A stretch of DNA of 64,000 nt. Origin: Xylanibacter ruminicola (GTDB lineage Bacteria > Bacteroidota > Bacteroidia > Bacteroidales > Bacteroidaceae). Below the pieces are notes generated by a model, which was not told the origin of the DNA, did not search any database, and worked only from the letters and a program-made list of their open reading frames with translations. The position numbers and the translations under genes were made by a program. This document shows positions 33,742 through 43,476 of this stretch, piece after piece; the stretch's first letter is position 1, and each line of letters starts with the position of its first letter. The DNA is taken from the NCBI GenBank assembly GCA_015060625.1, contig SUYC01000006.1, positions 142,189-206,188 on the forward strand, in the 5' to 3' direction.

Positions 33742-36700
33742 ATGAAGAAAAGCAGGTTTGTAATGATGTTCCTGGCACTTATGGTGACCATGACATCTTG
33801 GGCCCAAGGAATCGTGGGCACTGTGATTGACGACCAGGGCGAAGCCGTGATCGGCGCCTCAGTCGTTGAAAAAGGTAATCCTCAGAACGGTACCATTACC
33901 GACTTTAATGGTCAGTTCACCATCAACGTGAAAGAGGGTACACCTATTACTATTAGCTACATCGGCTATCTTACTCAGGAACTGAAGGCCACCCAAGGCA
34001 TGCGCGTGACCCTGCGTGAAGATGCTCAGACACTGCAGGACGTAGTGGTGATCGGCTACGGCGTTCAGAAGAAGAGCGTGGTGACTGCCGCCATTGCTAA
34101 GGTGAGCGCCGACGACCTGGAAGGCAAGACACGCTTGCGCGCCGATGACGCTCTGAAGGGTCTGGCAGCTGGTGTGAATGTTACTTCAGCCAACGGACAG
34201 CCTGGCTCACAGTCAATGATTCGCGTGCGTGGTACAGGTACTATTAATGATACCAACCCACTCTACATCATCGACGGTATGCCTGCCGACCAGTACGGTC
34301 TGGAGAGCGTAAACCCCAATGATATCGAGAGTATCGAGGTACTGAAGGATGCTGCATCAGGTGCCATCTATGGTGCTCGTGCTGCCAACGGTGTCATCCT
34401 CGTTACTACTAAGAAAGGTAAACTGGGTAAGGCTCAGATCAACTATAACTTCAGCTATGGTTGGCAGAGCGCCTGGAAGCATCGCGACGTGACCAGTGCT
34501 ACCGACTATGCCATCCTGCAGAACGAGAAATACGTGAACGGTGGACAGGCTCCTCTGTATGCCGATCCTTATAACCTGACCGATGCAAACGGTAACAAGA
34601 TCACTGGTTTTGGTACCGATTGGCAGGAGCTGCTGTTCAACGACAACGCACCTGTAGTGCAGCACGACGTTTCAGTAAGCGGTGCTACAGAGAAGGTGAA
34701 CTACTACCTGTCACTGGGCTACTACACTCAGGACGGTATCGTGGGTGGTAACTACGGCAAGTCGAACTACGACCGTTTGACCATCCGCTCAAACAACCAG
34801 TTCAATGTATTCGACGACTCAAAGGAGCGCTCATTCCTGAACAAACTGGACATCAGCGCAAACCTCTCTTATATGCGCACACATAGCACAGGTATCGATA
34901 CTAACTCAACATGGGGTTCGCCTCTGGGTTCAGCACTTTACCTGGCTCCTACACTGCCTGTAACACTGACAGGTACCGTAGGTCAGGAAATGATCGACCG
35001 TTACAGTGCTTACGATCTGTATCGCGATGCCAACGGCGATCCTTACACTATCCCTGGCTATCTGGGCAGCTATCAGGAGCAGAACAACCCCATTGCAATG
35101 ATGCAGCAGCGCCCCAGCAAGGGTTGGAGCCACAAGTTCATGCCTAAGTTCAGCATCGATCTGCAGCTGTGGGACAACCTGAAGTATCACTTCGCATGGA
35201 GCGCCGAGCAGAGCTTCTGGGGCAGCGAAGGTGCTACCACCGAAAAGTTCTACTTCTCTGGTAACAACAACAGCGACCACACTCAGGCTTCTGCCGAGCA
35301 GGCTAAGAGCACACAGTGGCAGGTGGAGAACACCCTGACCTACGACAAGGAGTTTGGCAAGCACTCTATCGGTGTTGTTCTGGGTCAGAGCGCACTGAAG
35401 TACAAGGGTAACTATGTTGGTGCATCGCACTGGAATCTGATCAATGTCAACAAGCCATACGTTGACTACACCACTGGCGGCGCCATTGAGACAACACTCG
35501 ACGCTGATGGTAAAATTACTGGCGTGAAGAGCCTCGTTAACGGTTGGGCTGGTCCATACGTAGAGCACCACCTGGCTTCACTCTTCGCACGTCTGAGCTA
35601 TAACTACGACGAGAAGTACATGTTCCAGGGAACTATCCGTCGCGACGGTTCAAGCCGCTTCGGTTCTAATAATAAATATGGTGTGTTCCCATCATTCTCA
35701 CTGGGATGGAACATCATGAACGAGCAGTTCATGGAGAGCACCAAGAGCTGGCTGAACAATCTGAAGCTTCGCGCCAGCTGGGGTAAGAACGGTAACGAGA
35801 ACATCGGTGACTTCCGCTACACGGTGCTCACCACCACTGGTGGCACCAGCAACTACTACTTCGGCCGTCAGGCTGTGATGGACTACGGTTCAAAGGCCAA
35901 CGGACTGGCCAACGAGAACCTGAAGTGGGAGGAATCAGAGCAGACCGACCTGGGTATCGACTTCGGTTTCTGGAACAACAAGCTGACATTCACCGTTGAC
36001 TACTATATCAAGAAGACCAACGGCATGCTGATGACCATGCCTATCCCATCATACGTAGGTGAGACCAAGCCTATCGGTAACGTAGGTGACATGGAGAACA
36101 GCGGTATCGAGTTCGAACTTGGTTACAAGTGGAACATCAGCGATGCTCACTTCTCTATCAAGGGCAATGCCTCTTATCTGAAGAACAAGCTGAAGAACCT
36201 GGGTAACGACACCGGCTTCCTGAACTATGGTATCTCTCAGTTCAGCGATGGTGGTACACGTGCCGAGAACGGTCAGCCTTTCCCATACTTCTATGGTTAC
36301 AAGACTGCTGGTGTACTGCAGAACAAGGCCGAGGCCGACGCTTACAATGCCAAGTATGGTACCAGCTCTAATCCTGGCGACCTGATCTTCGTTGATACAA
36401 ACGGCGACAACAAGATTACCAGCGACGACCGTACCAAGATTGGTAAGCCAACTCCCGACTGGACCTTCGGTTTGAACTTCAACGCCGATTGGAAGGGCTT
36501 CGACCTGAACCTCTTCTTCCAGGGTGTGGCAGGTGCCGACATCTTCGACGCTACCTGGCGCCAGGATATCGCATCGGGTAACTATCCTACTTGGGTGCTG
36601 CAGCGCTGGACTGGCGAGGGCACCTCAAACAAGCTGCCTATGCTGAAGCTGGGCGACTCTAAGAACTGGGTTGTTAGCGACATCTACGTACAGGACGGCA

Positions 36701-36933
36701 GCTACCTGCGCCTGAAGAACATCTCACTGGGCTACACACTGCCACGCAACATCACCAAGAAGGTGAACATCGAGCGTTTCCGCATGTATGTACGTGCCGA
36801 GAACCTCTTCACCTGGACCAAGTACTGGGGATTCGATCCTGAGATCGGTTCTGGCAGCACATCAATGGGTGTTGACTACGGTGTATATCCACAGGCTCGC
36901 ATCTTCACTATTGGTTGCAACCTCTCATTGTAA
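33742..36933 (+). CDS. susC: SusC-like TonB-dependent outer-membrane transporter
   Basis: 1063 residues. A signal peptide (to about SWA-QG) is followed by the carboxypeptidase-like fold (GIVGTVIDDQGEAVIGASVV), then the plug domain (LQDVVVIGYGVQKKSVVTAA and SMIRVRGTGTINDTNPLYII, with DGMPAD). A 22-strand barrel fills the rest and closes with ARIFTIGCNLSL. It imports oligosaccharides across the outer membrane together with the SusD-like lipoprotein encoded 42 nt downstream, powered by TonB/ExbBD. First gene of a seven-gene locus whose enzymes point to a beta-glucan. Confidence 0.96.
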   Translation: MKKSRFVMMFLALMVTMTSWAQGIVGTVIDDQGEAVIGASVVEKGNPQNGTITDFNGQFTINVKEGTPITISYIGYLTQELKATQGMRVTLREDAQTLQDVVVIGYGVQKKSVVTAAIAKVSADDLEGKTRLRADDALKGLAAGVNVTSANGQPGSQSMIRVRGTGTINDTNPLYIIDGMPADQYGLESVNPNDIESIEVLKDAASGAIYGARAANGVILVTTKKGKLGKAQINYNFSYGWQSAWKHRDVTSATDYAILQNEKYVNGGQAPLYADPYNLTDANGNKITGFGTDWQELLFNDNAPVVQHDVSVSGATEKVNYYLSLGYYTQDGIVGGNYGKSNYDRLTIRSNNQFNVFDDSKERSFLNKLDISANLSYMRTHSTGIDTNSTWGSPLGSALYLAPTLPVTLTGTVGQEMIDRYSAYDLYRDANGDPYTIPGYLGSYQEQNNPIAMMQQRPSKGWSHKFMPKFSIDLQLWDNLKYHFAWSAEQSFWGSEGATTEKFYFSGNNNSDHTQASAEQAKSTQWQVENTLTYDKEFGKHSIGVVLGQSALKYKGNYVGASHWNLINVNKPYVDYTTGGAIETTLDADGKITGVKSLVNGWAGPYVEHHLASLFARLSYNYDEKYMFQGTIRRDGSSRFGSNNKYGVFPSFSLGWNIMNEQFMESTKSWLNNLKLRASWGKNGNENIGDFRYTVLTTTGGTSNYYFGRQAVMDYGSKANGLANENLKWEESEQTDLGIDFGFWNNKLTFTVDYYIKKTNGMLMTMPIPSYVGETKPIGNVGDMENSGIEFELGYKWNISDAHFSIKGNASYLKNKLKNLGNDTGFLNYGISQFSDGGTRAENGQPFPYFYGYKTAGVLQNKAEADAYNAKYGTSSNPGDLIFVDTNGDNKITSDDRTKIGKPTPDWTFGLNFNADWKGFDLNLFFQGVAGADIFDATWRQDIASGNYPTWVLQRWTGEGTSNKLPMLKLGDSKNWVVSDIYVQDGSYLRLKNISLGYTLPRNITKKVNIERFRMYVRAENLFTWTKYWGFDPEIGSGSTSMGVDYGVYPQARIFTIGCNLSL

Positions 36934-36942
36934 AGGTGAAAA

Positions 36943-36966
36943 AATAAAAGAATAAAAAAATAAAAT
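36943..36966 (+). repeat. 8-bp periodic tract at the susC-susD junction
   Basis: AATAAAAG, AATAAAAA and AATAAAAT follow each other directly after the susC stop codon and end 9 nt before the susD ATG. Confidence 0.75.
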
Positions 36967-36975
36967 CAGATTATT

Positions 36976-38508
36976 ATGAATACGAAGATATATAAAACAC
37001 TGTTCGCAGGAGTAGTAGCCGTTTCGCTGACTGCTTGTAACGACAGTTTCCTGGAGGTAGAGAACCCCACTGGTGAGCCTCTGGAAGAATATTACATGAC
37101 CGATGCCCATCTGAGCGAGGCCTGCACATCGGCCTATGCCCCACTGCACTGGCCCGACTGGGACGGAACAGCCTATAACGACCTGACTTGCGACGCCGAG
37201 ATTATGGGCGACGACTTCTGGGTAGGCGGTTCAAGCATCAGCGACAACCAGCACTGGCACAAGCTCTTCAACTTTGAGGGCGACGGCAACAACACCCTGG
37301 GTACCCTTTGGGGCGACTTCTACAGTGGTATCAAGCGTTGCAACGACGTGATCAAGTACTGCTCATGGGGTGGCGGCAGCGAGGCCAACCGCAAGAGCTA
37401 TGAGATGCAGGCTCGTCTGCTCCGCGTGTACTATTATAATATTCTGTGGCACTACTACGGCAATGTTCCCTTCTATCTGGAGAACCTGAGCGAGCCTTAC
37501 ACTGCCCCTCAGATGACAGCCGACGAGATTTACAACCAGCTGCTGCCTGAGCTCGAGGATATCATTGCCTCAAATGTACTGCCCATGCGCTGGGATGCCT
37601 CTAACGAGGGTCGCGTAAGCCAGGCTATGGCCTACATGCTCTATGCCGAGATGGTAATGTATCAGAACGACTCTGCACGTTATCCTACTGCTCTGAACTA
37701 CATGAAGCAGATTATCGGCGACAGCAAATATAGCTTGAATCCCGACTTTGCCGATCTGTTTGCAGAGAGCGGCGAGATGTGCTCAGAGAGCATCTTCGAG
37801 ATTACCTACGACGATGACAATGCACAGCGCGACTGGGGCACATCTATGCACGCTGGTGGTACTGTGTTCCCCACACTCTGCTCACCTAACGGTTGGGCCG
37901 GTGGCGAAGGCTGGGACGGCGGTAACGATGGTTGGGGCTTCCTGCCTATGCGCGTCGAGGCTTACAACATGTATGCCGAAAACGACAAGCGTCGCGACGT
38001 AACCTGCTGGGATGTTCGTGGCTACACATACACCGAGCGTTATCAGGACACTCACATCTGGCACGGTAAGTATCGTCCACAGAGTGCCAACAATCAGGAC
38101 TGCCCAACATCAAAGAACCTGAACTACAACAATAACAAGCGTATCTATCGCTATGCCGAGACCCTGCTGAACGCAGCTGAGCTGCTGTTGCAGACTGGCG
38201 GAAGCGCTGCAGAGGCTACAGGTTATGTAAACGAGGTTCGTGAGCGTGCCGGCCTGGCTGCACTGAGCAATGTGACCATCGACGACATCCTGAACGAGCG
38301 CCACTTGGAGTTCTGCGGTGAGGGTAAGCGCTACTTCGACCTGGTTCGTGCCGAGGGCATCAGCGGTGCCACCGAGAAGGCCAGTCTGAAGCTCGTGCCC
38401 GATGCCTACGGCTATCGCACCAACACCTGGACACCAAGCAAGAAGCACATTCCTCTCTCTCAGAGCGAGCTGGATGCTGACCCAACACTGGTGCAGAACA
38501 ACTATTAA
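36976..38508 (+). CDS. susD: SusD/RagB-like surface glycan-binding lipoprotein
   Basis: 510 residues. The lipoprotein signal ends in SLTACNDSFLEVENPTGEPL (Cys at about 21). RagB/SusD landmarks follow: early helices EEYYMTDAHLSEACTSAYAP, and late YRYAETLLNAAELLLQTGG, VNEVRERAGL and ILNERHLEFCGEGKRYFDLV. It caps the SusC transporter and captures the glycan at the cell surface. Trp-rich loops (ICDNQHWHK region, NGWAGGEGWDGGNDGWGF) could supply the aromatic binding platform. Confidence 0.96.
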   Translation: MNTKIYKTLFAGVVAVSLTACNDSFLEVENPTGEPLEEYYMTDAHLSEACTSAYAPLHWPDWDGTAYNDLTCDAEIMGDDFWVGGSSISDNQHWHKLFNFEGDGNNTLGTLWGDFYSGIKRCNDVIKYCSWGGGSEANRKSYEMQARLLRVYYYNILWHYYGNVPFYLENLSEPYTAPQMTADEIYNQLLPELEDIIASNVLPMRWDASNEGRVSQAMAYMLYAEMVMYQNDSARYPTALNYMKQIIGDSKYSLNPDFADLFAESGEMCSESIFEITYDDDNAQRDWGTSMHAGGTVFPTLCSPNGWAGGEGWDGGNDGWGFLPMRVEAYNMYAENDKRRDVTCWDVRGYTYTERYQDTHIWHGKYRPQSANNQDCPTSKNLNYNNNKRIYRYAETLLNAAELLLQTGGSAAEATGYVNEVRERAGLAALSNVTIDDILNERHLEFCGEGKRYFDLVRAEGISGATEKASLKLVPDAYGYRTNTWTPSKKHIPLSQSELDADPTLVQNNY

Positions 38509-38512
38509 TTAA

Positions 38513-38554
38513 TAGTTAAGAGTTAAGAATTAAAAATTAAGAATTAAGAAATAT
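38513..38554 (+). repeat. 7-bp periodic tract after the susD stop
   Basis: TAGTTAA, GAGTTAA, GAATTAA, AAATTAA, GAATTAA and GAAATAT are six consecutive heptamers. They fill the 51-nt gap between the susD stop and the next ATG. Confidence 0.85.
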
Positions 38555-38559
38555 AGATT

Positions 38560-40980
38560 ATGAAGAATCTGTTTAAATATACAATGGGAGCGCTGGCAGC
38601 AGGCACGATGATGACCGCCTGCTCGCCCGACAGCTTCGACGGCGCAGACCCCAACGGCATTCCCTCGGTAAGCGGTGTTGATTTCAGCATCAGCGTTGAC
38701 CAGGAAACCAACCAGATGATTGCCAACTACACCCCACAGCCAGGCACATACCCCATCTGGATTATCAACGGCAACACCTACTCTACACTGCAGGAGGTGG
38801 GATTCCAGAATCCTGAGGCCGGCACCTATACTATCGACATGAAATTGGGCAACCGCAATGGTTTCAGTCAGGGTGTCATCAGCAAGACATTCACTTTCAA
38901 CGAGACTAAGATTGACTACTCTGCCGATTTCCGTCGTATCTGCAACAAGGAGTGGCGTATAGCCAACAAGGAGCAGGGACACCTGGGCTGCGGCCCTGCC
39001 GGAACAGCTGCCACCGAATGGTGGAGTGCTGCTCCCAACGATAAGAAGGACTTTGGTGTTTACGACGACCGCATCACCTTTACAGCCACCACACGCAAGG
39101 GCGGTAGCTATACCTACAATGCTGGTGCCGACGGTAACACCTATGTGAATAAGGGCGTAACCAAATGGAACACCCAGAACGACGATGCCGACGTAGATGT
39201 AGCTGTGGGCAACCAGACATCAAGCTGGAGCTTCGAGATCTACGACTGGGAGGATGCCGAGGGCAACGTGACCAAGCAGACCTACATCCAGCTGGCCGGC
39301 AACACCGCATTCCCCTACATCTCGAGCGACGCTCAGTACGAGAATCCTAAGTTCCGTATCGAGACCCTCACAGCCACCAAGCTGGTGCTGGTTTACGACG
39401 CTCCTGATCGCGGTATTGCATGGCGCTACATCCTGACAAGCGCTCCTGATGAGCGCCTCGTTGAGGAGCAGGGATTCGATGCCAACAGCGACTTCAACCT
39501 CTGGAAGGGCATCACGCCTAACGCCACATTCTACTTCAACCCAGGTTGGGGCACAGAGCGCACTGGCGAGATGGAAGCTGGCTACACTGGTGGAAACAAC
39601 GACTACACCGTGACAGTTCCCGATGCTTGCTCAGACCGCTGGCAGGCTCAGTTCCACCTCCACACCGACCTGAATCTGAAGACTGGAACCAACTACGACT
39701 TCTCTGTTATCTTCAATGCTGATAAGGATATCGACGGTGTGACCGTGAAGCTCACCGACGAGGCAGATGCCGATGCTATCATCGACGTAGCCGACGTGAA
39801 CCTCAAGGCTGGTCAGGATATCGTATTCTGGAAGAGCAACATCGAAGGTAAGGACCTTTCTAAGGTGAAGTTGGTATTCGACTTCGGTCATGCTACCGGT
39901 GCTACCAAGATCAACGTAAGCAATGTGGTTATCAAGGATCATGCTAACGACGACGGCACCATCGTAAAGGAAGGTGGCGAAGAAGAGAAGCCTGTGATGG
40001 ACTGGAACTATGAGAGCGGAGCCAACCTCTGGAAGGCTGTTGACGATGGTACAGTAGCCAGCGAGTTCGCTTACTGGTTTGCTGATGACAGCTGGACACA
40101 GATTACAAGCCCAGTATGTACACACAGCGGCGACACTTACGAGCTCACCATGCCTGATGGTATCGGTGGCAGCCAGTGGCAGGGCCAGTTCCATATCGAC
40201 ACCAAGCTTACAGCAAGTGCATCAAAGGCCTATAACTTCTACTGTGTAGTAGAGGCCGACAACGACTGCGCTGGTGTTACCTTCAAGCTCACCGATGGTG
40301 GCGACAACAACTTCCTGCTCGAGGAGCGTATCCCTGTTAAGGCCGACGAGCCACTCATCGTGAAGCGCGAGGGCCTGACACTGAAGGAGGGTGCTGATGC
40401 CGACCAGCTGCGCATGTTCTTCGACTTCGGTGGTACACCTGCTGGCACTCACGTGAAGATCAGCAAAATCTATCTCGAAGAGGCTGTAGTACTGAACTAC
40501 GACGATCCTTCAAACCTGTGGAAGGGTGTTGACGATGGTTCAGTAAAGAGCACATTCGCCTATTGGTTTGCCGATGATAGCTGGACAGAACTGGGCAACC
40601 AGCCTGTAGCTACTCGCAATGGCGACACTGTTGAGCTCACTCTCCCTGATGGAATGGGTGGTAGCCAGTGGCAGGGTCAGTTCCACATCGATACCGACCT
40701 GACTGCTAAGGGCGACAAGGAGTATCACTTCCAGGTGGTAGTAACAGCTGATGCCGACTGCCCAGGCGTAACTATCAAGCTCACCGACAGCGGCGATAAC
40801 AACTTCTTCTGCGAGGGTCGTCACGACATTAAGGCCGACGAGCCATACACATTCACACTGAAGAATGCTAAGTTGAAGGAGGGTGCCGATGCATCGGCTA
40901 TCCGTCTGTTCTTCGACTTCGGAGGATCAACACCTGGTGCAAAGGTGAAGATTAGTAAGATTGTCTTCAAGGAGGCATAA
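38560..40980 (+). CDS. Modular surface glycan-binding lipoprotein (SusE/SGBP-B position)
   Basis: 806 residues with lipobox MMTACSP. An N-terminal Ig/PKD-like region (about 30-110) and a middle domain precede three tandem modules of about 160 residues. Modules two and three are close copies: each has NLWK(A/G)VDDG, FAYWFADDSW, MPDGIGGSQWQGQFHIDT or a close variant, a VKLTD(G/S)GDNNF phrase and a final FDFGG. Module one is diverged (FNLWKGITPNATFYFNPGWG). The modules look like beta-sandwich carbohydrate-binding domains of the CBM4/CBM_4_9 type; this is by pattern only. No catalytic motif was seen. It most likely captures beta-glucan beside SusD. Confidence 0.82.
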   Translation: MKNLFKYTMGALAAGTMMTACSPDSFDGADPNGIPSVSGVDFSISVDQETNQMIANYTPQPGTYPIWIINGNTYSTLQEVGFQNPEAGTYTIDMKLGNRNGFSQGVISKTFTFNETKIDYSADFRRICNKEWRIANKEQGHLGCGPAGTAATEWWSAAPNDKKDFGVYDDRITFTATTRKGGSYTYNAGADGNTYVNKGVTKWNTQNDDADVDVAVGNQTSSWSFEIYDWEDAEGNVTKQTYIQLAGNTAFPYISSDAQYENPKFRIETLTATKLVLVYDAPDRGIAWRYILTSAPDERLVEEQGFDANSDFNLWKGITPNATFYFNPGWGTERTGEMEAGYTGGNNDYTVTVPDACSDRWQAQFHLHTDLNLKTGTNYDFSVIFNADKDIDGVTVKLTDEADADAIIDVADVNLKAGQDIVFWKSNIEGKDLSKVKLVFDFGHATGATKINVSNVVIKDHANDDGTIVKEGGEEEKPVMDWNYESGANLWKAVDDGTVASEFAYWFADDSWTQITSPVCTHSGDTYELTMPDGIGGSQWQGQFHIDTKLTASASKAYNFYCVVEADNDCAGVTFKLTDGGDNNFLLEERIPVKADEPLIVKREGLTLKEGADADQLRMFFDFGGTPAGTHVKISKIYLEEAVVLNYDDPSNLWKGVDDGSVKSTFAYWFADDSWTELGNQPVATRNGDTVELTLPDGMGGSQWQGQFHIDTDLTAKGDKEYHFQVVVTADADCPGVTIKLTDSGDNNFFCEGRHDIKADEPYTFTLKNAKLKEGADASAIRLFFDFGGSTPGAKVKISKIVFKEA

Positions 40981-41002
40981 CAAATAAAAAATTGAATAAT
41001 TA

Positions 41003-42100
41003 ATGAAACGTTACATGTTTAACACTCTATTGCTCGCACTCACCGCAGTCTTTACTGGCTGCGGTGGGGGTAGCGATGACCCACAGCCCGCTGCTCCAAC
41101 GATCACCGTATCGCAGGAGAGCATCAATGCACCTGCCGAAGGAGGCAGCTACACTATCAACGTTACCACCACTGGAAAAGAGTGGGGTGTTTATGCCGAT
41201 GGCGACTTCGTGAAGGCCACGGCTCAGTATGCTAACAATGCGGTGGCTGTGACCATCGACGAGAACCCTAATACCACGGAGCGTACAGGTAACGTCACCA
41301 TTATGTCGGGTACTGCCCGTAAGAACATCACAGTGACTCAGGCCGCTGCTGCAAAGCCTGCCTACAATGCGCCTGATGGTTATTCACTGGTTTGGCAAGA
41401 CGAGTTTGAAGGCACCAGCAATCAGCTGAATGCCGCCGACTGGACCCACGAGGTGAAGAACTCAGGTTGGGTGAACCACGAACTGCAGAACTATGTGAAC
41501 CAAAAAACGCCAGAGGGCCAGTTGGTGACCGAGGTTAAGAACGGCACCCTGCGCATCACCGCTCGCAAGGAGAACGGAAAGGTTTACTCTGGTCGTGTGT
41601 ATGCCAAGGTAAAAGAGGGCTGGACCTACGGTTACATCGAGGCCAGCATCAAACTGCCAAAGGGCAAGGGCACATGGCCTGCCTTCTGGATGATGCCTGT
41701 GAACTTCAAGTCGTGGCCTGCTGATGGCGAGATTGATATCATGGAAGAGGTGGGCTATCACCCCAACTACGTATCATCAAGTCTGCATGCCAATGCACAC
41801 GTACACTCTAACAACACCCAGGTGACCCACGAGATGAAATGCGATGGTGCCGAAGGCGAATTCCACACCTACGCTATCCTGTGGACAGCCAAGAACATCA
41901 CCACCTATGTGGATGGTAAGGTTCAGCTGAGCTATGACAACCGTGGACTGGGTCGCGACGACTGGCCCTACGATGATCCGTTCTACGTGATCCTCAACCT
42001 GGCTTGGGGTGGCGATTGGGGTGGCGCTCAAGACGTTGACGAGAGTGCATTGCCAGCCACCATGGAAGTAGATTACGTGCGTGTATTCCAGAAGAAATAA
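41003..42100 (+). CDS. GH16 endo-beta-glucanase (laminarinase/lichenase type) lipoprotein
   Basis: 365 residues. The lipobox AVFTGCGGG is followed by a BACON/Ig-like domain (ITVSQESINAPAEGGSYTIN, about 30-120) and a GH16 domain starting LVWQDEFEGTSNQLNAADWT. The catalytic motif GEIDIMEEVG gives nucleophile Glu243, Asp245 and acid/base Glu248; the extra Met (E-I-D-I-M-E) is the bulged form of laminarinases and related beta-1,3 or mixed-linkage glucanases. It should start surface breakdown of the glucan. The stop overlaps the next start by 1 nt. Confidence 0.94.
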   Translation: MKRYMFNTLLLALTAVFTGCGGGSDDPQPAAPTITVSQESINAPAEGGSYTINVTTTGKEWGVYADGDFVKATAQYANNAVAVTIDENPNTTERTGNVTIMSGTARKNITVTQAAAAKPAYNAPDGYSLVWQDEFEGTSNQLNAADWTHEVKNSGWVNHELQNYVNQKTPEGQLVTEVKNGTLRITARKENGKVYSGRVYAKVKEGWTYGYIEASIKLPKGKGTWPAFWMMPVNFKSWPADGEIDIMEEVGYHPNYVSSSLHANAHVHSNNTQVTHEMKCDGAEGEFHTYAILWTAKNITTYVDGKVQLSYDNRGLGRDDWPYDDPFYVILNLAWGGDWGGAQDVDESALPATMEVDYVRVFQKK

Positions 42101-43476
42101 TGAACTTGAAATTAATACTCTCAACTTTGTTGTTTATTGCTGCGGCCAGTCCTGCGCCGGCCCAGCAATATAAACAACTTACCGATGTACCCACGGTGTA
42201 TATCGAGACGGAGAACGGTCAGAACATCACCAGTAAGGAAGAGTACATCATGTGTACTTTTACGATGGTGGATGGCGACAACACGCTCCGACTCGAGAAC
42301 ACACAGATAAGAGGACGAGGCAACTCTTCGTGGTGGAACTCTGACAAGAAACCCTACCGAGTTAAGTTCGACAAAAAGCAAACACTGTTAGGTGAGGACT
42401 TTGCGAAAGCCAAAAGTTGGACCTTGCTGGCCAATCACGGCGACAAGACCATGATTCGCAATGCCCTGACTTATCAACTCGGACGTTTCATCGGCATGAA
42501 GTTCTGTCCAGCTGCCAAGTTCATCGATCTTTATCTTAATGGCAAATACCGCGGAACCTACCAGATTAGCGACCAGGTGCAGGTGCACAAGAAACGCGTG
42601 GAGGTAGATGAGGACAACGGCTGGCTGCTCGAGGTGGCCAACGAGTACTCGAAAGAGGATCCCTACATCACCTCAACCCGCTACGGCATCATGTACAACA
42701 TCAAGAACCCCGACGACGAGCTGCTCACCATGGATAAGCGCATCGCCATCGGACAGTGGCTGGAGGCCTTCGAGAAGGCTGTGACCAGCAATGACTACAA
42801 GGACCCCGAGAAAGGCTATCGTGCCTACATCGACGAGACCGATTTTATTAATTGGTACGTAGGTGCTGAACTTACTGGTAACATCGACGCCCTGTTCAGT
42901 ATATATATGTACAAGGAGGCCGATGAGCAAAAGATGCACTTTGGACCGCTATGGGACCTCGATTTAGGGTATGATAACAGCTCGGAAAAGAGTTTGCTCC
43001 GACAGATGGAGGCCTATCTGGGTCTGGCTAATCGCCCGTTCGAAAAGATTCTGCAGCGCCTGTGGCAAGACCCCTGGTTTGCAAAAGCCTGCACCGACCG
43101 GATGAACCAGTTGGTAGAGGCTGGACTGGAGCAGCACTTGTTGACGGCTATCGACAGTCTGCGTGGCGCCATCTGGCAGTCGCAGACAGAGAACTTCAAG
43201 GTGTGGCCCATCAACCAGCAGGTGTATAGCTTCGAGAAGCACAAGTACCACAACGACTACGACAGCTACATCAGCGACCTGAAGGCGTTTGTGAGCACCC
43301 ATATCCCCTATCTGCAGCAGACCTTCGCACAGAAGTTGACCGCCACAGGTATCACCGCTGCCAAGACAACTGAAAGGAACAGCAGCACCCTCTACGACCT
43401 GCAGGGCCGAAAGGTGCAGCAACCCAATAAAAAAGGAATATACATCCAGAACAGACAAATAATAACAAGACAATGA
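42100..43476 (+). CDS. CotH-kinase-like secreted protein
   Basis: 458 residues with signal peptide (MNLKLILSTLLFIAAASPAPA). CotH-family marks run in order: IRGRGNSSWWNSDKKPYRVK, then WTLLANHGDKTMIRNALTYQ, YLNGKYRGTYQISDQVQVHK and FGPLWDLDLGYDN (D-L-D metal-binding position). Spore-coat CotH phosphorylates proteins; bacterial secreted members are mostly uncharacterised and often sit with polysaccharide genes. The tail STLYDLQGRKVQQPNKKGIY matches the short Prevotella secretion-type tail also seen on the GH53 enzyme. It overlaps GH16 by 1 nt and GH5 by 4 nt, so it is translated as part of the glucan system. Confidence 0.85.
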   Translation: MNLKLILSTLLFIAAASPAPAQQYKQLTDVPTVYIETENGQNITSKEEYIMCTFTMVDGDNTLRLENTQIRGRGNSSWWNSDKKPYRVKFDKKQTLLGEDFAKAKSWTLLANHGDKTMIRNALTYQLGRFIGMKFCPAAKFIDLYLNGKYRGTYQISDQVQVHKKRVEVDEDNGWLLEVANEYSKEDPYITSTRYGIMYNIKNPDDELLTMDKRIAIGQWLEAFEKAVTSNDYKDPEKGYRAYIDETDFINWYVGAELTGNIDALFSIYMYKEADEQKMHFGPLWDLDLGYDNSSEKSLLRQMEAYLGLANRPFEKILQRLWQDPWFAKACTDRMNQLVEAGLEQHLLTAIDSLRGAIWQSQTENFKVWPINQQVYSFEKHKYHNDYDSYISDLKAFVSTHIPYLQQTFAQKLTATGITAAKTTERNSSTLYDLQGRKVQQPNKKGIYIQNRQIITRQ

